Numbered from the stretch's first letter, positions 33,463 to 44,575 are shown. The stretch: DNA of 64,000 nucleotides from Flavobacteriales bacterium (GCA_002707525.1 PAND01000022.1:102437-166436); one strand, 5' to 3'. Notes: a model not told the origin generated them from the sequence alone. Program-made: numbers and translations.

Positions 33463-34803
33463 TTACATATCCCACCATAAACGGTAAGTAGTAGTAACAC
33501 CAAATTTATCATCAGGAGATGATGTCAATGGCATAGGTACATTGTCAGCGTTGTATAAGTACTCACCCTCTGGATAAGGCATTCTGCGTGGCATACCACT
33601 TAGGTTTGCATCTGCAGGTGCACTCAACGTTGGGAAACCTGTTCTTCTCCAGTCAGTCCATGACTCACTTGAAGAGAACATAGCAACATACTTCTCATTC
33701 ATGATTAACTCTAGATCTGTAGTCGCAGGCAACGCAGCAACATAAGTTGCAATATCACCGGCATCAACACCTAACCATGTCATATGTGATTCAATTGCTG
33801 ACTCTAAAGTTGCACGGGCGTCTGATGCGCTACCTGCCAATTGAGCCTCAGCTTTAACAAACATGATTTCAAATGGAGTTACGATAGGAAGAGCAGACGT
33901 TGCATCACCGTAAGCAGGCATAGTCAAACTATCTCCAGAACGGTAAAGATCTATACGTGGATCTGAAGATGCTTCCATCATATCATACATTGTACCAAAT
34001 TGGCTAATGTATCCTGCACGATCAATTACAGTAAACTGGTACCATGGGTTTTGATTCAATGCTGCTTCGAAACCTATAGTACAGTAAACACCCGCATTTA
34101 AGGCGTCATCACAAGCAGCAATAACATTCGCAGCATTGTACTGCGATGTTTTGCTTAAGTGATTTAAATGACGAGCTCTAATACCATCAGCGGTTGCAGC
34201 CCAAGCTGCCAAGTCACCACCGTGGATTAAATCGTCACCACCTGGAGTTACAGAAGAAGGTTGAGCCAAAGCATCCTTACCTTCACTCAATAAAGTGAAA
34301 ATGGTATTGTAGATGTCCTCTTGCGTATCAAACATAACTTTCAAGTTATCCGCACCTTGCAATGCTTCAGTGTAAGGAATATCACCAAAGTGATCTGTCA
34401 ATACACCTAAATACATTGCTGTCATGATTTTGGCCACACCAACGTACGCTGAAGCATCAGCAGCAATCGCTTTGTCCTCAATCAGTTTGAGATCGTAGAG
34501 GCCTCCTGCATAGGAATTATTCCAAGGAGTGTTGAAATCACCTTCACCAATCTGTGCGTAACGGTTGTGCGCCAAAGATTGACGATCCGTACCGGTCATT
34601 TGCTGCATAAAAATGCTAGTCAATCGAGGCAATACATCACCCTGCGTCATACCATATGCGGCCTGAGCAGAGGGAAGAAGTACCTCCATACTTACGTCAG
34701 AAGGACGGTTTTGGTCGAGCTTATACTCTTCCAACCATGCATCTGAACAAGCAGTAAACCCAAGTGCGGCTACCGCTAAAATTGCTAATGATTTAATTTT
34801 CAT
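33463..34803 (-). CDS. SusD/RagB-like outer-membrane lipoprotein
   Basis: A 446-residue lipoprotein (lipobox FTAC, cysteine at 19) of the SusD-like superfamily, here resembling the SusD-like-2 branch: SDAWLEEYKLDQNRPSD at the N-terminus, LTDHFGDIPYTEAL, IMFVKAEAQLAG and the C-terminal SSESWTDWRRTGFPTL. SusD proteins form the lid on a SusC channel and capture substrate at the surface. It is encoded 13 nt after susC. The substrate is not evident from the context. Confidence 0.9.
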   Translation of the reverse strand: MKIKSLAILAVAALGFTACSDAWLEEYKLDQNRPSDVSMEVLLPSAQAAYGMTQGDVLPRLTSIFMQQMTGTDRQSLAHNRYAQIGEGDFNTPWNNSYAGGLYDLKLIEDKAIAADASAYVGVAKIMTAMYLGVLTDHFGDIPYTEALQGADNLKVMFDTQEDIYNTIFTLLSEGKDALAQPSSVTPGGDDLIHGGDLAAWAATADGIRARHLNHLSKTSQYNAANVIAACDDALNAGVYCTIGFEAALNQNPWYQFTVIDRAGYISQFGTMYDMMEASSDPRIDLYRSGDSLTMPAYGDATSALPIVTPFEIMFVKAEAQLAGSASDARATLESAIESHMTWLGVDAGDIATYVAALPATTDLELIMNEKYVAMFSSSESWTDWRRTGFPTLSAPADANLSGMPRRMPYPEGEYLYNADNVPMPLTSSPDDKFGVTTTYRLWWDM

Positions 34804-34816
34804 AATGCTTAATTAT

Positions 34817-37800
34817 TTAGAGGTTAGCCTTCAAGTTGAAGATGATACCCATAGTATTAGGCATGTTGAAGTAATCCGCACCTTGGCTATTTGTTGCACC
34901 AGAGAGGTTCGTCTCTGGATCAACACCGCGGTAAGGAGTACTCAAGAAGATGTTGCGTCCGCTAACACCAACTGACAAGCCTTTCAATTTAGTACCGCTC
35001 AGAGCATCAGGGTTAAACTTATAGTTCACTCCAATGTTTCTCAAACGTACCCAACTTCCGTCCTCAATGAATGGACGAGAAGCTCCTGTAAATCCAGAAA
35101 GTGGACCAAGAGCGTAAGAATCTATATCGTTTGGAATTTGAGAAGTATTTGCTTGACCGCTAATATCATTTCCATCTGCGTCTTCAGTGCCTGGTGCATA
35201 CACACCGTTGTTTCCTGTGACAACATCTTCCCAAACAAAAGTCTCACCACGAGCCGTACCGTCTGGCATGACGTCAGTATCAATGTGAGTACCGAAGTAA
35301 TATAATGCACCTCTTGTACCGTTCCAGATATCGCCACCTTGACGAATATCCCATAACCAATTGAAACTCCAGTTTTTGTATGAAGCACCTGTAGTGATAC
35401 CCATTAAATAATCTGGATTTGGATTACCTACTACTACCTCAGTTGAAGAGTAGATTGGATAGCCAGAAGCGTCAACTAGTGCATTACCTGCTTCGTCGCG
35501 AGCCCAGTCATCACCGTAAAGTGTTCCGTAAGCTTCACCTTCAACAAGGCGTTGGTTAGCACCAAAGAAGCCCCAAGGAAGAGAGATAACGTCTACACCA
35601 TCAGCTAATTTCTTAACGATGTTGCGGTTACGCGTAAATGTCATTCCTGCATCTAACTTAAAATCTTCAGTATCAATCAGCTTCGTATTCAATTGAACTT
35701 CCACACCTGTATTGGTCATAGATCCTGCATTCACGAATGAAGAAGTAAAACCAGATGAACCAGCCACTGGCACAGCTACAATCAAATCTTCAGAAGTCTG
35801 CTGGTACAAAGTAACATCTGCAGAAACCTTATTACCGAACATACGTGCCTCAAAACCAACTTCGTTAGTGATAGTGTACTCAGGTCTTAAATCTGGATTA
35901 CCTAAAACATCGCTTTGAGTAAAACCAGTTACACCTTGGTAAGGGAAACTAATTCCATTGATCCAACCTGAACCAACACCTGCTTGGTTGAAGTATGTCG
36001 CATTAGACGCAAACGGAGGTTCAGAACCTACTTGCGCACTTGACAAACGAAGCTTAGCAAAATTCAAAACATCACTTTGAATATCTAGAGCCTCCGTTAG
36101 GATCAAGGCTAGCGATGCAGATGGATAAATAATTGGCGTACCAACATTACCAAAAGTAGACGCTTGATCACGACGACCAGTCAATGTCAAGAAAGCCCAA
36201 TCTTCATAGTCAAATTGAGCTTCAGCATACATACCAAATAAACGACGACCAACAACACTTTCATAAGCCTGTTGATTCTGCGCATTACTCATATTGTAGA
36301 AGCTAGGAAGAACTAATCCCGTACCGTAAGTACCTACATATTTGCGATCACGTTGGTTAGCGTTGAAACCTCCTAAGAAGTTTGCACCAATAGGACCGAA
36401 ATCCATTTTATATGTGGCTGTAAGGTCATGATTTTGCTCCTTAATAGAATATACTTCATCAGAGATTGAACCGCCAGGGAACGTTCTCGAGTTTATAGCG
36501 ATAACCTGCTTACGTACATCAGAATATTGATCAATACCGTAACGGTAAGAAATTAATAAGTCATCAGCTGGAGACCAATCAAATTTGGTGTAACCAAAAA
36601 CACGATTTACTTCATCAGTAAACGGGTTCATGTTAATCGTCCAATAAGGGTTATCATAACCTCCACCAGCACGATAGTTTCTTTGAGAACCATCAGCATT
36701 CAAATAAGCCGCAGGATCAGTCGGATTTTCAACGCCATTTGAATTATCAAATGTTGGAGGCGTACGTAACAAACCTAACATCAAACCTGATGTATTAGAA
36801 CCTTGCTGGACACGGTAACCTCCTGAATTTGAATACGCTAAAGATGCAGTAGCTTTTAAGTTTGAAGCAATTTGTCCTGTACCCGTAAGACGGATAGTCG
36901 TACGATCAAACTGGTTTAAAGGAACTATACCTTGATCCTGTAAGTTTGAAATAGACAAATAGTATGCACTTTTTTGACCACCACCAGAAAGAGTAATAGA
37001 ATTATTTAACCTTCTACCTCTTTGTAGGAATCCCGTATTGTCATACGGAGAAACTCCACCTGGATTAGCTGCTACAGTAGCAGAATCTTGAGTAATCATA
37101 CCATTAGAGTCATATGCTAAATCTGATAAAGCTGGACCCCAAGAGAATGGGTTACCTGTACCTCCTAAATAATCACCAAAGTAACCTTGAGAGTACTTAT
37201 TCTGAACTTCAGGCATTTTGTTCACTTGTGAAATTTCCATAGAAGAACTCACATTTACCTTGAAATCTTGATTATACGCTCCCTTTTTAGTAGTGATTAA
37301 GATTACACCGTTTGCTCCACGAGTACCGTAAAGCGCAGCAGCTGCACCACCTTTTAGAACTGAAATACTTTCAATATCGTCTGGGTTAATGTCAATAGCA
37401 CGATTTGAATTCGCAACACCCGAACGCAAATCTGAGGTTGCGATTTGAGAGTTGTCAATGGGCACGCCATCCACAACCATCAATGGCTGATTGTCATTAG
37501 AAGAGAACGTAGCGTTACCACGAATCTTAATGTAAGAAGCAGCTCCAGCAGCACCGGATGAGTTTGTGACTTGAACACCACTCACCTTAGCGGAAATACC
37601 ACTGATGATGTTTGTCTCACCGGATTCTTTGATAGAAGCACCTTTTACTTCTTCAACACCAAAACCTAGTGCTTTCTTTTCACGAGCGATACCACCGGCA
37701 GTAACTACTACCTCTTCCAGTTGTTCAAAAACATCTGGAACTTCTGGCACCTCGCCCTTCTTTGGATCGTTCTGAGCAAACGCAGTTGCGCTAAATGCAA

Positions 37801-37837
37801 TCAGAAATGACCAAACGAGTAAAAACTTGTTTTTCAT
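34817..37837 (-). CDS. SusC/RagA-family TonB-dependent outer-membrane transporter
   Basis: A 1006-residue TonB-dependent receptor of the SusC type. After the signal peptide (ending AFAQ) a short linker leads directly to the TonB-box-like [21 protein letters not shown] and the plug domain ([54 protein letters not shown]). A beta-barrel follows to the C-terminus ([11 protein letters not shown]). The N-terminal carboxypeptidase-like beta-sandwich common in SusC proteins is absent. ATG at 37837 is chosen because the signal peptide begins there. It is paired with susD. Confidence 0.93.
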   Translation of the reverse strand: MKNKFLLVWSFLIAFSATAFAQNDPKKGEVPEVPDVFEQLEEVVVTAGGIAREKKALGFGVEEVKGASIKESGETNIISGISAKVSGVQVTNSSGAAGAASYIKIRGNATFSSNDNQPLMVVDGVPIDNSQIATSDLRSGVANSNRAIDINPDDIESISVLKGGAAAALYGTRGANGVILITTKKGAYNQDFKVNVSSSMEISQVNKMPEVQNKYSQGYFGDYLGGTGNPFSWGPALSDLAYDSNGMITQDSATVAANPGGVSPYDNTGFLQRGRRLNNSITLSGGGQKSAYYLSISNLQDQGIVPLNQFDRTTIRLTGTGQIASNLKATASLAYSNSGGYRVQQGSNTSGLMLGLLRTPPTFDNSNGVENPTDPAAYLNADGSQRNYRAGGGYDNPYWTINMNPFTDEVNRVFGYTKFDWSPADDLLISYRYGIDQYSDVRKQVIAINSRTFPGGSISDEVYSIKEQNHDLTATYKMDFGPIGANFLGGFNANQRDRKYVGTYGTGLVLPSFYNMSNAQNQQAYESVVGRRLFGMYAEAQFDYEDWAFLTLTGRRDQASTFGNVGTPIIYPSASLALILTEALDIQSDVLNFAKLRLSSAQVGSEPPFASNATYFNQAGVGSGWINGISFPYQGVTGFTQSDVLGNPDLRPEYTITNEVGFEARMFGNKVSADVTLYQQTSEDLIVAVPVAGSSGFTSSFVNAGSMTNTGVEVQLNTKLIDTEDFKLDAGMTFTRNRNIVKKLADGVDVISLPWGFFGANQRLVEGEAYGTLYGDDWARDEAGNALVDASGYPIYSSTEVVVGNPNPDYLMGITTGASYKNWSFNWLWDIRQGGDIWNGTRGALYYFGTHIDTDVMPDGTARGETFVWEDVVTGNNGVYAPGTEDADGNDISGQANTSQIPNDIDSYALGPLSGFTGASRPFIEDGSWVRLRNIGVNYKFNPDALSGTKLKGLSVGVSGRNIFLSTPYRGVDPETNLSGATNSQGADYFNMPNTMGIIFNLKANL

Positions 37838-38028
37838 TGTACCTATTTTTGTTAAACGAATGTTAAGTCTTGCTAAAATTGCATTTTCAGCGCACAAAAG
37901 CAAGTCTTTTAGGATAAATGTTCACACTTCAATGAACAATACATGCAGAAAATCGGGTAAAAAACGCAAGGTTCGGGTCAAATAATAAAGAGGAGCAGTT
38001 ATTCTCTTATAAGCATTAGGACGAACAA

Positions 38029-39471
38029 CTATCTCTTTAAAAATTGCTTAAACTTTACCGGATGATTAATTGAAAGTGAAGCAATCAGTGCGGTAAATCC
38101 CCAAAAGGGAGCACTCGCTTTGTCCATATCCAGGAAATTATTTAGAAACCCATGGAGATAGTAGGTAATCAACCCTAAGAAAGCTACACGAAGTATACCC
38201 TGAATCCTTTGATTTTCTATACGCTGGTAAGTATGAACAGAAACTACAATTACGGTAATGATTAAACCTAAGAGTGTGGCTAGACCAAAAAAACCGGATT
38301 CGGCAAGCGGACCCAAATATTCGCTGTGAGCATTGCCGCGATTTCCCCCATTAGTAGAAATAATTGTTTTCTCGGAGGGCTTTTGATAAGGAGCATATAA
38401 AAACATGTAAGTACCCGGGCCATGACCTAAGAAAGGACGCTCCGCATACATTCGTAAAGCACACTTCCAACGATTAATTCGCTCCAAATTCGAAGCATCA
38501 GTGCTAACATTAGTAACAGATGCTACATGTTCATTTAAATCGTCTGAGGAATCTGTTGTATTTCTTTCAAACTTGGAACTAATCATGGAGAAATTGAATG
38601 CAGCAATTACAAACACAAGCCCTACCAATGACCATACTAAAGGTTTGGACATACGGAATACATACACAAGATATACTAGACCCGCACCTGCAAGAGAAAG
38701 CCATGCCGCGCGAGTATAGGAAAGTACTAAAGCTCCGGTAAGAATTAACAGAAGTAAAAAAGCTACTGATTTTAAGCCCCAAGATGATTTACGGAAAGTT
38801 AGATAAATAGCAGCAGGATAAAACATGGCCAAAACAGCACCGTAAGAGGTGTGCTCTTTAAACAATGGAAACATAACCCATGTTGAAGTCTTCTTAGTAA
38901 AACCATATTGGCTATGAATAAAAATGGTGTAAAGGCATGCAATAATTAGTGGAACTAAAAAAATCCATAAGAAACGAATGGCATTTTTAGGATTACGCAG
39001 AAAAAGATGGCCTAAAACAAAATAATAGGGTATAATGAACCAAACACGTGTAACCCACTGCTTAAGAGATACTAAAGGAAGTTGTGATGTAATTACAGTG
39101 ATTAACATCCAAACTAGATATACATAAATTGCAATTGAAATTGGGTGATGAATGAGACGCTTATCACATTCACCATAGAAGACCATTTTAATGATTACTA
39201 ATCCAGTAATCAACACGAGCATAGGCTCCGTGGGCAAAGACAGCCCCGACCCACCAGTAAGATCTGTTAAATTTACAGATAATGGCGTTGCAGCCACCAC
39301 AAACCACATTGCCCAATCCAGCCTATGTAGGGTCAACCAAACTACCAGCAAACTTACAGGAAGCAGCAAAAGTTCCCACCATTCTTTGGCAATCACCAAA
39401 ACAATCAATGAAAAAACAAAACCTGCAATAAATGCGAAGTCTTTGTTCGTTATTTGAGGAGTATTTATCAC
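38029..39471 (-). CDS. O-antigen ligase/polymerase-like membrane protein (Wzy_C family)
   Basis: A 480-residue protein with about 11 hydrophobic segments and a large hydrophilic loop after residue 280. The loop carries the Wzy_C-type sequence LGHGPGTYMFLYAPYQ and NAHSEYLGPLAESGFFG, typical of WaaL/Wzy polymerases and ligases that join glycans from undecaprenyl carriers. The start appears to be GTG at 39471 within a GTGA overlap with the upstream Wzz-like gene. It is last in the exopolysaccharide operon; the intergenic space to susC shows no clear terminator. Confidence 0.85.
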   Translation of the reverse strand: MINTPQITNKDFAFIAGFVFSLIVLVIAKEWWELLLLPVSLLVVWLTLHRLDWAMWFVVAATPLSVNLTDLTGGSGLSLPTEPMLVLITGLVIIKMVFYGECDKRLIHHPISIAIYVYLVWMLITVITSQLPLVSLKQWVTRVWFIIPYYFVLGHLFLRNPKNAIRFLWIFLVPLIIACLYTIFIHSQYGFTKKTSTWVMFPLFKEHTSYGAVLAMFYPAAIYLTFRKSSWGLKSVAFLLLLILTGALVLSYTRAAWLSLAGAGLVYLVYVFRMSKPLVWSLVGLVFVIAAFNFSMISSKFERNTTDSSDDLNEHVASVTNVSTDASNLERINRWKCALRMYAERPFLGHGPGTYMFLYAPYQKPSEKTIISTNGGNRGNAHSEYLGPLAESGFFGLATLLGLIITVIVVSVHTYQRIENQRIQGILRVAFLGLITYYLHGFLNNFLDMDKASAPFWGFTALIASLSINHPVKFKQFLKR

Positions 39472-40478
39472 TTCGCCTTAGCGCGAAATTCCAAGAGGGT
39501 GTTTCGAACTAAAAGTGTAAAAACAACTAGGACGAATGCCGCAAAACCTATAGCAAGAATTAAAACACTCCGTTTTGGATACGTTTTACGCTCAGCTGGA
39601 CGAGCCTCATCTACTTTGAACGTAGCAGGTAAATTCTGTTTTACATCAACCTTTGCTTGATCAAACTTAGTCTTAAGCTTTACTTCTTCTTCTTTTAATA
39701 GTTGTAACTCGTCACGCAGGGCAACATACCTTCCTCCATATTTAGCCAAAGTATCTAGACGGGTTTCCAATTGGGTTAACCTAATTTGAGGAGCGCCTGA
39801 GGCAAGCGCAATAGCATATTGCTCATTGAACACCGCACTTTGACTTTCATAGTCATGCACGCCCTTAAAACGGAGTTCAGTAATTTTGCCCTCCATAACT
39901 TGTATTTCTCTTTGAAGGCTCCTGTATTCTGTCTCAACAATCTGAAGCCCGATTTCCGCTCGACCTCGTGCTACTCGTCGTTTAACCTTATCCACTAATT
40001 TATAAATGTAATTGGCGATATCCGCTGCTAATTGCGGGTCCGTATCTAATACATTTATTTCAACAGACATAAATTGTGTTCGGACGAATTCAATTTTATT
40101 TTCATACTCCTTGAATAGTTTTGTCCTAGGGTAATCTGATTCCGGGTCAATGTCATAATGATTCATCAAATCAAATTTGAATATCACACTATCCCGTATT
40201 TCTCCTGAACTCAAAATCTGTAGAAGTTGCTCAGCTTGTTGTTCATCACCGTATTCAAAAATATCTTCATCACCGTATCCATTAGTTTGCGGCAGTAAGG
40301 CCTTGGAAACTGAATTCGTTGTGGACGGGAAAAGAATAACCTGAGATTGAAAAAGTGGTTTGATAAAATTAGGACCACTAAAAAGAACAGCAACAATCAT
40401 TGAAAGGAAGGGTATGATGATTATTGGCTTTCTGTTCCGGTAAACAAATGAAATCAAATTTGAGCTACTATATTCCAT
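39468..40478 (-). CDS. Wzz-type polysaccharide chain-length determinant
   Basis: A 336-residue protein with two TM helices (about residues 16-33 and 305-328) flanking a coiled-coil-rich periplasmic domain (REIQVMEGKITELR, YVALRDELQLLKEEEVKLKT). The proline-rich TM2 approach and SVEINVLDTDPQLAADIANYI segment match the Wzz/GNVR family, which sets chain length or co-polymerises with Wzy. There is no C-terminal tyrosine kinase. It sits 1 nt after the sulfotransferase gene and overlaps the ligase/polymerase gene by 4 nt. Confidence 0.85.
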   Translation of the reverse strand: MEYSSSNLISFVYRNRKPIIIIPFLSMIVAVLFSGPNFIKPLFQSQVILFPSTTNSVSKALLPQTNGYGDEDIFEYGDEQQAEQLLQILSSGEIRDSVIFKFDLMNHYDIDPESDYPRTKLFKEYENKIEFVRTQFMSVEINVLDTDPQLAADIANYIYKLVDKVKRRVARGRAEIGLQIVETEYRSLQREIQVMEGKITELRFKGVHDYESQSAVFNEQYAIALASGAPQIRLTQLETRLDTLAKYGGRYVALRDELQLLKEEEVKLKTKFDQAKVDVKQNLPATFKVDEARPAERKTYPKRSVLILAIGFAAFVLVVFTLLVRNTLLEFRAKAK

Positions 40479-40479
40479 A

Positions 40480-41400
40480 TTATATTTCTTTCCAGTGAGT
40501 TAAATCCTTGTTTAAGAGGGCTTCCAATTCGTTTATTGAAGGTGCAAAATAACGAAGTAAAAATGAGCTTGCCTCCTTATTCATTGAATCAGGTTTAGAA
40601 AGTACGAATCCTTTCACTTTTTGTTTAACAACATGAGGTAAGACAGAGGCCACTTTGGGACCAAAACTACCAATCAATGTTGATGCTATTTTACTTCTGG
40701 GCACTTCTGATTCATGAACTGAATTATTAGGCGCTTTAAATTTACTGTTTAAACCAAGAAAGATTTCAATTTCTTCATGGACAACACTGGGTTCAAAAAG
40801 CATTTTCTCCTGCCATATTATAAGAACTTGCTTTGTAGCAAAATGCTTTAGCCATCGTTTTACTTGAGGCGCATATAGACCCCATTCTAAGTATCCTTCT
40901 TCCCAGCCCCACCTTGCCTTTAATGTAGATTCAGCCTTGACCGCCTCCAAAAATGTTCGTTGTTCTTTACCGTATTTTAAGGCCATGTTGAAATGGCTAT
41001 AAGCTCGAGTAATTGGATTTCGAAGACAGACTATAATCTTGGCGTTCGGATTGTACTGCGCAACATTTTCAGCAGCATTTACACTGGGCAAATATGCCGT
41101 TGACGCATCTAGGATATAGGTTGATTGTGGGGTATTTTGAACTAACTTATCATAATTATGAACCTCTTCAATAAAGGACATATGGCGTTTTTCAAAATCC
41201 CTCTCAAAGTATTCTTTTTCCGACCAACGAAGGAGGTTTTGATATTCTTTTGAAAACCCTCTTTCATATATGTCAGTACAAAAATGCCCTGGTTCCTTGA
41301 TTGCCATTCCGGATACTTCTTCGTGACAAGTCAATAACTCGGAAAGCGCAGTAGTACCAGCTTTTGCAGCACCAATTAGAAAGAGATTAGCCTTTTTCAT
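40480..41400 (-). CDS. PAPS-dependent sulfotransferase
   Basis: A 306-residue cytoplasmic sulfotransferase. The 5'-phosphosulfate loop is at the N-terminus (FLIGAAKAGTTAL, P-loop residues about 10-17) and the 3'-phosphate-binding motif is IIVCLRNPITRAYSHF. It resembles the carbohydrate (heparan/NDST-type) sulfotransferase fold. It lies between the flippase (14-nt overlap) and the Wzz-like gene (1-nt gap). The most likely role is therefore adding sulfate to the exported polysaccharide or its lipid-linked repeat unit. Confidence 0.85.
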   Translation of the reverse strand: MKKANLFLIGAAKAGTTALSELLTCHEEVSGMAIKEPGHFCTDIYERGFSKEYQNLLRWSEKEYFERDFEKRHMSFIEEVHNYDKLVQNTPQSTYILDASTAYLPSVNAAENVAQYNPNAKIIVCLRNPITRAYSHFNMALKYGKEQRTFLEAVKAESTLKARWGWEEGYLEWGLYAPQVKRWLKHFATKQVLIIWQEKMLFEPSVVHEEIEIFLGLNSKFKAPNNSVHESEVPRSKIASTLIGSFGPKVASVLPHVVKQKVKGFVLSKPDSMNKEASSFLLRYFAPSINELEALLNKDLTHWKEI

Positions 41401-42724
41401 TACGACGAATGTGAGTGAAGAACGGAACTGCTATAACTCCGTGGTATTTAAATACGAGCAAAGCCGCCCATACGTTCCAGCCAATCATTGTAATTGTAGT
41501 AGCAATAGCAGCTCCTAATGGCCCAAATTGCGGTATCAATAAAACATTGAGAATTACATTTAAAATAGCAGTAACTAGCATGGTATTTCTAGCACTTTTT
41601 TCATAGCCCGTCATATTCAAGATATTCATCACGGGACCAGCGAAAGCATTCGTAAGCTGACCAAAAGCCAAAAGTATCAACCACGGATAGGCAGCAACAG
41701 GATTCTCAACACCAAAGATGCCAATAAGAAATGGTCCCAAGAACAGGACTAAAAGAAAAGTTGGCCCTGCAGTATATAAATTCAATTGAGCAACCTTTGC
41801 AGCCATTTCATAAAGTTCTTCCCGTTGGTTTCTTAGTGCACTTACCATGGGTGCAACCACGGTATTAAGAGCAAACTGAGTAAAAGTAATAAGGGTAACA
41901 ATTTTAAAAACAATTCGATATATCCCAACGTCTCCTTCCGGCAAGTAATAGCCTAGCATTAAAGTGTCTGACCAGCTAATGACAAGAAATAGAGAAGATG
42001 AAATAAGCATGGGTGTTCCAAGAGAAAACAACTTTCCCCTCCATCCTTGGGTAGTTGCCTGCTCCCCTTTCATTGTATTCAAAATATAAACGGTAGACCA
42101 AAGGAAAAACAGACCTGAGATACCTAACAATAAAAACAGCGATGTTTGAGCTGCTGCTGCTGCAGTATATTGTTCAGGAAACGGTACAAATGCAAGGATA
42201 ATCCCAATGAGGACATATACCGTACCGTGCTGATTAAGCGAAAAAAGAAGCGACTTTCCCGTAGCGCGAAAAACCTCTGCATTTAACACCATCAAAGTAA
42301 ACGGGATTATTGAACATGCTGCAGTTATTAAAACATGTGTAGGTGTTTCTTTAAAAAAGAGATTGGTAAGTAGCGATGCACAAACAAAAGTTAAGCTCGC
42401 CCAGAAAACAGAAAGAATAAACACCCTTTTTAAAACAGATAAATAGAGGGTTTTACTCGCCAAATTTTCATGTTGATCTCGCGCCATTTCACGAACTAAA
42501 ACGGTATCTAAACCCCATCTAGACAGCGTGGCGCCAATCAACACCACCGTGAATGCCACCTCATAAATTCCTACGGCAAGCTCGCCACCAACTTTTGAAA
42601 TGCTATAGAGAAGAATATACCCTCCTAGAGCTCCAAGAACTTTAAAAAAAAGAACTATTGAACCTCCTTTTGCCAGAGCTAATCCAGTAGGGCTATCCGT
42701 GAACTGTTCGATTCTTTTCAACAT
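41387..42724 (-). CDS. Wzx-type polysaccharide flippase (MATE/MOP superfamily)
   Basis: A 445-residue integral membrane protein with about 12-14 hydrophobic segments. Motifs typical of Wzx/RfbX flippases are visible: AVGIYEVAFTVVLIGATLSRWGLDTVLVREMAR near the start and GDVGIYRIVFKIVTLITF in the middle, with VLNVLLIPQFGPLGAAIATT near the end. It would move lipid-linked oligosaccharide across the inner membrane for polymerisation. First gene of a four-gene operon, divergent from a glycosyltransferase. Confidence 0.85.
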   Translation of the reverse strand: MLKRIEQFTDSPTGLALAKGGSIVLFFKVLGALGGYILLYSISKVGGELAVGIYEVAFTVVLIGATLSRWGLDTVLVREMARDQHENLASKTLYLSVLKRVFILSVFWASLTFVCASLLTNLFFKETPTHVLITAACSIIPFTLMVLNAEVFRATGKSLLFSLNQHGTVYVLIGIILAFVPFPEQYTAAAAAQTSLFLLLGISGLFFLWSTVYILNTMKGEQATTQGWRGKLFSLGTPMLISSSLFLVISWSDTLMLGYYLPEGDVGIYRIVFKIVTLITFTQFALNTVVAPMVSALRNQREELYEMAAKVAQLNLYTAGPTFLLVLFLGPFLIGIFGVENPVAAYPWLILLAFGQLTNAFAGPVMNILNMTGYEKSARNTMLVTAILNVILNVLLIPQFGPLGAAIATTITMIGWNVWAALLVFKYHGVIAVPFFTHIRRNEKG

Positions 42725-42794
42725 GGTTTGACGCTAATTAAGCGAATTTGGCAGCGAATATACCGCTTTACTAACGCTAAGAACTTGGCTTTTG

Positions 42795-42802
42795 TACATT
42801 TG
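42795..42802 (+). promoter_or_regulatory. -7 promoter box for the glycosyltransferase/rnhB operon (leaderless spacing)
   Basis: TACATTTG is a perfect TAnnTTTG starting 12 nt before the ATG at 42807, so the transcript would start at or next to the start codon. Confidence 0.58.
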
Positions 42803-42806
42803 AGAT

Positions 42807-43889
42807 ATGAAAATAGCTGTGAATGCACGTTGGCTGCTGCCGGGAAAATTAGAAGGCACAGGCGTCTACACCTTAAAAATGCTGGAGCAAATTATTCCGT
42901 CTTTTCCTCAGCACAGTTTTTTTCTTTTACTAGACCGCAAAATTGACACTGCACTTTTTGGGCTGAACTTCACAAATGTTCAATTCATAGTTATATCTCC
43001 AATGGCTCGTCATCCGCTACTTTGGAAAGTTTGGAATGACATTTCTGTACCTATTGCAATTCGAAGAATTGGTGCACATTTATACTGGTCACCTGACGGT
43101 TTACCGGCTAGAAGCTCAGTGCGGCAGTGGATTACTATTCACGATTTGAATTTTGAGCACCATCCAGAATGGATCACCCCAAAGGCGGCAAAGTATTATC
43201 AAAAACAGGTTAGAAAAGGAGCTAAGATTGCTGAAAGAGTCTTTACAGTGAGTGATTGGAGTAAAAATGATCTTGTGTCAACATATGGTGTTTCAAAAGA
43301 AAAAATAGTAGTAACGCCAAATGCTCCCCAACGCACATTCACAGCAGGTGAATCTAGCTTTTCTAGTAATTATTTTTGCGCCGTAGGTGCATTAGCACCG
43401 CGCAAAAATCTCATCACACTAATCAAAGCTTTTGATCAATGGTGCGGACTGAATCCAAAGGAAAATCATACACTAAAAATTGCCGGAATAGCGCTTTTCA
43501 AGGGTTCAGATTTTAAACAAGAACTGCAAGGATTAAATCATTCAGAGCGAATCGAATGGCTTGGCAGGTTGAATGAAAATGACCTAGAAAAGCTCTACAG
43601 AGGCGCATCTGCCTATTGTATGCCAAGTGCAATGGAAGGCTTTGGTATTCCTTTGGTGGAAGCCATGCAATGTGCAACGCCAATTATTGCTTCCAAGAAC
43701 AGCGCCATAACAGAAGTCGTGGGGAAATCAGGTGTATTGCTTCCAACCTATGATGTAGATGCATGGACTGAAGGGTTACAAAAAGTAGTTAACGAATATG
43801 AACATTGGAGCGATCTGGCTTTAAAGCGTTCAAAAAGTTTTGATTGGATAAAGAGTGCGAAGCTGTTTATAAATGCTCTAAAAGAATGA
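42807..43889 (+). CDS. Glycosyltransferase (GT4-like, GT-B fold)
   Basis: A 360-residue GT-B glycosyltransferase. The N-terminal half contains [15 protein letters not shown] and the linker has [12 protein letters not shown]. The C-terminal donor domain contains [37 protein letters not shown] (the E-x7-E motif) and [16 protein letters not shown]. It probably builds part of the glycan exported by the adjacent divergent operon; donor and acceptor are unknown. The stop overlaps rnhB as ATGA. Confidence 0.88.
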   Translation: MKIAVNARWLLPGKLEGTGVYTLKMLEQIIPSFPQHSFFLLLDRKIDTALFGLNFTNVQFIVISPMARHPLLWKVWNDISVPIAIRRIGAHLYWSPDGLPARSSVRQWITIHDLNFEHHPEWITPKAAKYYQKQVRKGAKIAERVFTVSDWSKNDLVSTYGVSKEKIVVTPNAPQRTFTAGESSFSSNYFCAVGALAPRKNLITLIKAFDQWCGLNPKENHTLKIAGIALFKGSDFKQELQGLNHSERIEWLGRLNENDLEKLYRGASAYCMPSAMEGFGIPLVEAMQCATPIIASKNSAITEVVGKSGVLLPTYDVDAWTEGLQKVVNEYEHWSDLALKRSKSFDWIKSAKLFINALKE

Positions 43890-44488
43890 AACTACAGCAT
43901 AAAATTGATGCGTTATTTGAGGCGGGTACGGATGAAGCCGGAAGAGGTTGTTTATGCGGCCCTGTAACTGCTGCTGCTGTGATATTACCGCTCAATTTTA
44001 CACACCCAACATTGAACGATTCAAAACAATTAAGCGCAAAACAGCGTAACGAACTTAGACCCATTATTCAAAAAGAGGCAATAGCATGGGCCGTTGCTCA
44101 TGTAGGTCCGGAAGAAATTGATGAAATCAATATTTTAAACGCGAGTATTCTAGCAATGCATAGAAGCATTAAAAAACTAAAACAAAAACCCGATTTCATA
44201 GCCGTTGATGGCAACCGATTTAAGCCGGTTCAAAACATACCTTACCACTGCCAAGTAAAAGGCGATGCGACCTATCTAAATATTGCCGCTGCATCAATAC
44301 TTGCTAAAACGTATAGGGACGAGTATATGGAGAAATTAGCGCTCGATTTCCCCGGTTACGCTTGGGAAAAGAACGCTGGTTATCCTACCAAAGAGCACCG
44401 TAATGCCATTCGCAAATTAGGAGTGACTCCCCACCACCGTATGAGTTTTCAATTGTTACCTAGTCAATTAAATTTATTCGACACTTAA
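43886..44488 (+). CDS. rnhB: Ribonuclease HII
   Basis: A 200-residue RNase HII that removes ribonucleotides from DNA and RNA of RNA-DNA hybrids. The active-site motif [15 protein letters not shown] contains catalytic D16 and E17; other acidic ligands lie in IAVDGNRF and [25 protein letters not shown] at 43886 overlaps the glycosyltransferase stop (ATGA); an in-frame TTG at 43844 lies inside that gene and is not preferred. Confidence 0.95.
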   Translation: MKLQHKIDALFEAGTDEAGRGCLCGPVTAAAVILPLNFTHPTLNDSKQLSAKQRNELRPIIQKEAIAWAVAHVGPEEIDEINILNASILAMHRSIKKLKQKPDFIAVDGNRFKPVQNIPYHCQVKGDATYLNIAAASILAKTYRDEYMEKLALDFPGYAWEKNAGYPTKEHRNAIRKLGVTPHHRMSFQLLPSQLNLFDT

Positions 44489-44550
44489 ACCCAATTGAGA
44501 TTTGTGAAAAACTGAATGTCTTAATACAAGAAGTGCCTTGAACAGGGCGT

Positions 44551-44558
44551 TAGCTTTG
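44551..44558 (+). promoter_or_regulatory. -7 promoter box for the 803-residue lipoprotein gene
   Basis: TAGCTTTG is a perfect TAnnTTTG, starting 25 nt before the ATG at 44576. Confidence 0.65.
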
Positions 44559-44575
44559 AAATAAAGCATTGGTTC

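Noticed and set aside
37838..38028. Terminator or -7 box between the exopolysaccharide operon and susC.
   Set aside because: Only weak stems without T tracts and a two-mismatch box (TAACATTC, minus strand, 37858-37865) were found, so nothing is called. Readthrough into susC remains possible.
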